DNA from: G963717155 sp963717155
GTDB lineage: Bacteria; Actinomycetota; Thermoleophilia; Gaiellales; JALYLC01
Reading direction: 5' to 3'
DNA: 64,000 nt
Assembly (NCBI GenBank): GCA_963717155.1
Contig: OY970326.1
Location: 1,364,001-1,428,000 of the forward strand
Below the pieces are notes generated by a model that was given only the letters and a program-made list of their open reading frames with translations, ran no database searches and was not told the DNA's origin. Below, piece by piece: positions 62,048 to 64,000 of the stretch; position 1 is the first letter of the stretch, and each line of letters opens with the position of its first letter. Both the position numbers and the translations under genes were made by a program.

Positions 62048-63164
62048 ATGGCCAGCGAGCGACGCATCGTGGTCGGAGGCGTGCCGATCGGGGGCGGGTC
62101 CCCCGTGACGGTGCAGTCGATGACCACCACCAAGACGCACGACGTCGAGGCGACGATGGCGCAGATCGACCGGCTGGTCGAGGCAGGCGTCGACATCGTC
62201 CGCGTCGCCGTCCCGGGGATTCCGGACGCGGACGCGCTGCCCGAGCTCGTCGAGCGCACGCCCGTGCCGGTGATCGCCGACATCCACTTCAACGCCTCGC
62301 TCGCGCTGCGCGCGATCGACGCAGGCGTCGCTGCCGTGCGGATCAACCCCGGCAACATCGGCGGCCCCGACAAGGTCGAGCAGGTCGTGCGGCGCGCCCA
62401 GGAGCGCGGCACGCCGATGCGGATCGGCGCGAACTCCGGCTCACTGCCGGAGCACCTGCGCTGGACCGCGACGGCGGATCCTTCCGGCGCGCTCGTCCGG
62501 GCGGCCATGGAGGAGGTCGAGATCCTCGAGCGGCTCGAGTTCCGCGAGTTCAAGATCTCGGTCAAGTCGAGCTCGCGTGCCGGTCATGATCGAGGCCTAC
62601 CGCCGCCTGTCGGAGCTCGTGCCGTACCCGCTCCACCTCGGCGTGACCGAGGCCGGGACCGCGTTCACGGGCACCGTCAAGAGCGCCGTCGGCATCGGCT
62701 CGCTGCTCGCGTCGGGCATCGGCGACACGATTCGCGTGTCGCTCTCGACGGACCCCGTCGAGGAGGTCAAGGCGGGCTACGCGATCCTCAAGGCGCTCGG
62801 CCTGCGCAAGCAGGGTCCCGAGCTCATCGCCTGCCCGTCGTGCGGGCGGACGAACGTCGAGGTGCACGAGCTCGCCGAGCAGGTCGAGGCCCGTCTCGGG
62901 CAGTACGCCGAGCACTTCGAGGTCGCGGTCATGGGGTGCGCGGTGAACGGTCCCGGCGAGGCAGGGGATGCCGACTTCGGGATCGCTGGAGGTCGGGACG
63001 CGGGCTTCATCTACGCGCACGGCGCGGTGCTCCGGAAGGTCGACCAGGCCGTGCTCGTCGACGAGCTGTTCGGCGAGATCGACGCCTGGATCGCCGCCGG
63101 CATGCCTCGGCCCGAGCGCGGGACGCGGAAGCGCGATCTCACGCTGCCGGTCGTGACGCTCTAA
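62048..63164 (+). CDS. ispG: 4-hydroxy-3-methylbut-2-enyl diphosphate synthase (one frame break)
   Basis: About 371 aa. It converts MEcPP to HMBPP in the MEP pathway. Barrel motifs are SPVTVQSMTTTKTHDVEAT, VRVAVPGIPDADAL and RINPGNIGG; the Fe-S domain has ACPSCGRTNVEV and VMGCAVNGPGEAGDADFG, giving the Cys ligands. One extra C near 62574-62577 shifts the frame inside VKSSSVPVMIEAYRR. With dxr and rseP nearby, it continues the isoprenoid cluster. Confidence 0.94.
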
Positions 63165-63167
63165 GCT
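63162..63167 (+). promoter_or_regulatory. Leaderless-type -10 box for a small gene after ispG
   Basis: TAAGCT, whose TAA is the ispG stop, with 6 nt to ATG 63174. Confidence 0.45.
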
Positions 63168-63173
63168 CGCCCG

Positions 63174-63353
63174 ATGCGTCCAATCCGGAGTCTGATGGTG
63201 TTCGCCGCGGGTGTGACCGCGGCGACGCCGCGTGGTCGAGCAGCCGTGAAGCGCGCGATCGGCGCGGCGCGCAAGGCCCGCGCGAAGCACCACACGTGGC
63301 ACGAGGTGCCGCCGCCGGATGGGGTTCCCGAGCGCGTTCCGCCGCGGGACTGA
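63174..63353 (+). CDS. Small basic hypothetical protein
   Basis: A 59-aa product from ATG 63174, 9 bp after ispG. It begins MRPIRSLMVFAAGVTAATP, with a short apolar stretch, then a basic middle (AVKRAIGAARKARAKHH) and a Pro-rich acidic-basic tail ending VPPRD. The leaderless-type box and tight spacing support it. Function unknown. Confidence 0.5.
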   Translation: MRPIRSLMVFAAGVTAATPRGRAAVKRAIGAARKARAKHHTWHEVPPPDGVPERVPPRD

Positions 63354-63395
63354 GGGCGAGCTGAAGCCGCGAGCGCGCTGCGGAGGCCGGGCGTG

Positions 63396-63903
63396 GGACA
63401 TGCCATCCTCGGACAAGGCGCAGGTGGGGAGCGTGGCTCTCGGAACCTAGCCGCGGTCCCGTAAGGCGCTGCGCGGACGTATTCGATCCGTCGAAATGGT
63501 GTTCGCGGTTAGACCGCGAACGCAATCGGGCGAAGATCACAGGTTGAGACGAGTGCGCGACGGAGGCAGGTGGCGAGGGTTCGAAGGATCACGGGTCGCG
63601 CTCGAAGGGTTCGGACCCTCGACCTGTGGATCTTGGTCGACTATTTCGTTTGCGGCCTATCCGCGATCACGGTTGCGATGGGACGAATACGTCCGCGCTG
63701 CGCTTCACGGGACCGTCGATAGGTTCCGAGAGCCACGCTCCCGACCTGCGTCTTTTCTGAGGCTGGCATGTGGCCTATGTTCGTTGCGGCCTATCCGCGA
63801 TCACGGTTGCGATGGGACGAATACGTCCGCGCTGCGCTTCACGGGACCGTCGCGAGGTTCCGAGAGCCACGCTCTTGACCTGCGTCTTTTCCGAGGCTGG
63901 CAA
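63396..63903. repeat. Inverted-repeat element with doubled right arm (copy 3)
   Basis: The left arm (about 63396-63545) contains CATCCTCGGACAAGGCGCAG and GTCCCGTAAGGCGCTGCGCG. The right arm occurs twice, its CCGCGATCACGGTTGCGATG starting at 63661 and 63795, a 134-bp period equal to the unit at 9.8-10.5 kb. The inner segment pairs CACAGGT with ACCTGTGG as in copy 2. It lies after the small gene and before the next gene's promoter, with no coding sequence. Confidence 0.85.
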
Positions 63904-63944
63904 TGACCCCTACGACCTGTTGCCGGGTCGCGCTCGCGCATCGT

Positions 63945-63972
63945 TGGGTTCCGCCGGTCGCGTGACTACACT
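63945..63972 (+). promoter_or_regulatory. Promoter of the gene leaving the window
   Basis: TTGGGT at 63945-63950, a 16-bp spacer and TACACT at 63967-63972, then 9 nt to GTG 63982. It has the best -35/-10 pair in the window and again no room for a ribosome site. Confidence 0.5.
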
Positions 63973-63981
63973 GGCTTGCCC

Positions 63982-64000
63982 GTGGCCGACCCCGCCTACG
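63982..64000 (+). CDS. Start of an unidentified gene (first six codons)
   Basis: GTG 63982 follows a promoter and reads V-A-D-P-A-Y to the window edge. Too short to identify. Confidence 0.35.

Overview
The window is high-GC (roughly 70 percent by eye) and comes from an actinobacterial chromosome. Gene content and small domain quirks point towards the Thermoleophilia (Gaiella/Solirubrobacter-like lineages), but that assignment is an inference. Supporting signs are SepF and DivIVA genes, an Asp-type MurA, GTG starts in a large share of genes, stop/start overlaps (ATGA, GTGA) throughout, and a recurring TANNNT promoter box only 6-9 nt before the start codon, as in actinobacterial leaderless genes. 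Most of the window is core housekeeping DNA. No phage, transposase, CRISPR array, rRNA or tRNA was found.

Layout. 1-5610: end of an M24 peptidase, efp, a fused BCCP protein, accC, nusB, a small coiled-coil gene and a polyprenyl synthase, all on +. 5620-9260: a small divergent gene, then tlyA-nadK-recN. 9281-10556: a large noncoding repeat array. 10643-18519: pyrG, a PepT-like peptidase, alanine dehydrogenase, a lipoprotein, deoB and deoA. 18522-20248 (-): pterin carbinolamine dehydratase and an aminoaldehyde dehydrogenase. 20314-30435: mutM, recO, a membrane protein, glyQ-glyS, the PPDK regulator, ppdK and a methyltransferase. 30411-37197: HDOD protein, ComB-like phosphatase, DedA, a class V aminotransferase, a second repeat element, an HD hydrolase, a UPF0173 hydrolase and murA. 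37215-49171: a HisA-like protein, RidA, an M50 protease, a HAD hydrolase, and the yggS-sepF-proC-yggT-divIVA-DUF167-lspA-rluD division cluster. That cluster is split by a polyamine-type module (permease, glutamine-synthetase-like ligase, class I amidotransferase) and a secreted Gly/Phe-rich protein. 49284-63353: an S8 protease, then rpsB-tsf-pyrH-frr-uppS-cdsA-(hypothetical)-dxr-rseP, a 12-repeat Asp-box secreted protein, ispG and a small gene. 63396-63903: a third repeat element, followed by the promoter and first codons of another gene.

The points most worth following up are these. (1) A family of long inverted-repeat elements occurs at three intergenic sites; two copies have one arm expanded into 133-134 bp tandem units. 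(2) A biotin carrier is fused to a carboxyltransferase-like domain that has lost all its recognisable metal ligands and the carboxy-lysine. (3) A HisA-like barrel lacks key Asp residues. (4) MurA has Asp in place of the Cys targeted by fosfomycin. (5) Leaderless promoter architecture is pervasive and includes one pair of divergent genes whose -10 boxes overlap. (6) About 35 apparent single-base frame breaks hit essential genes, mostly in 51-58 kb, and are best read as sequence errors.
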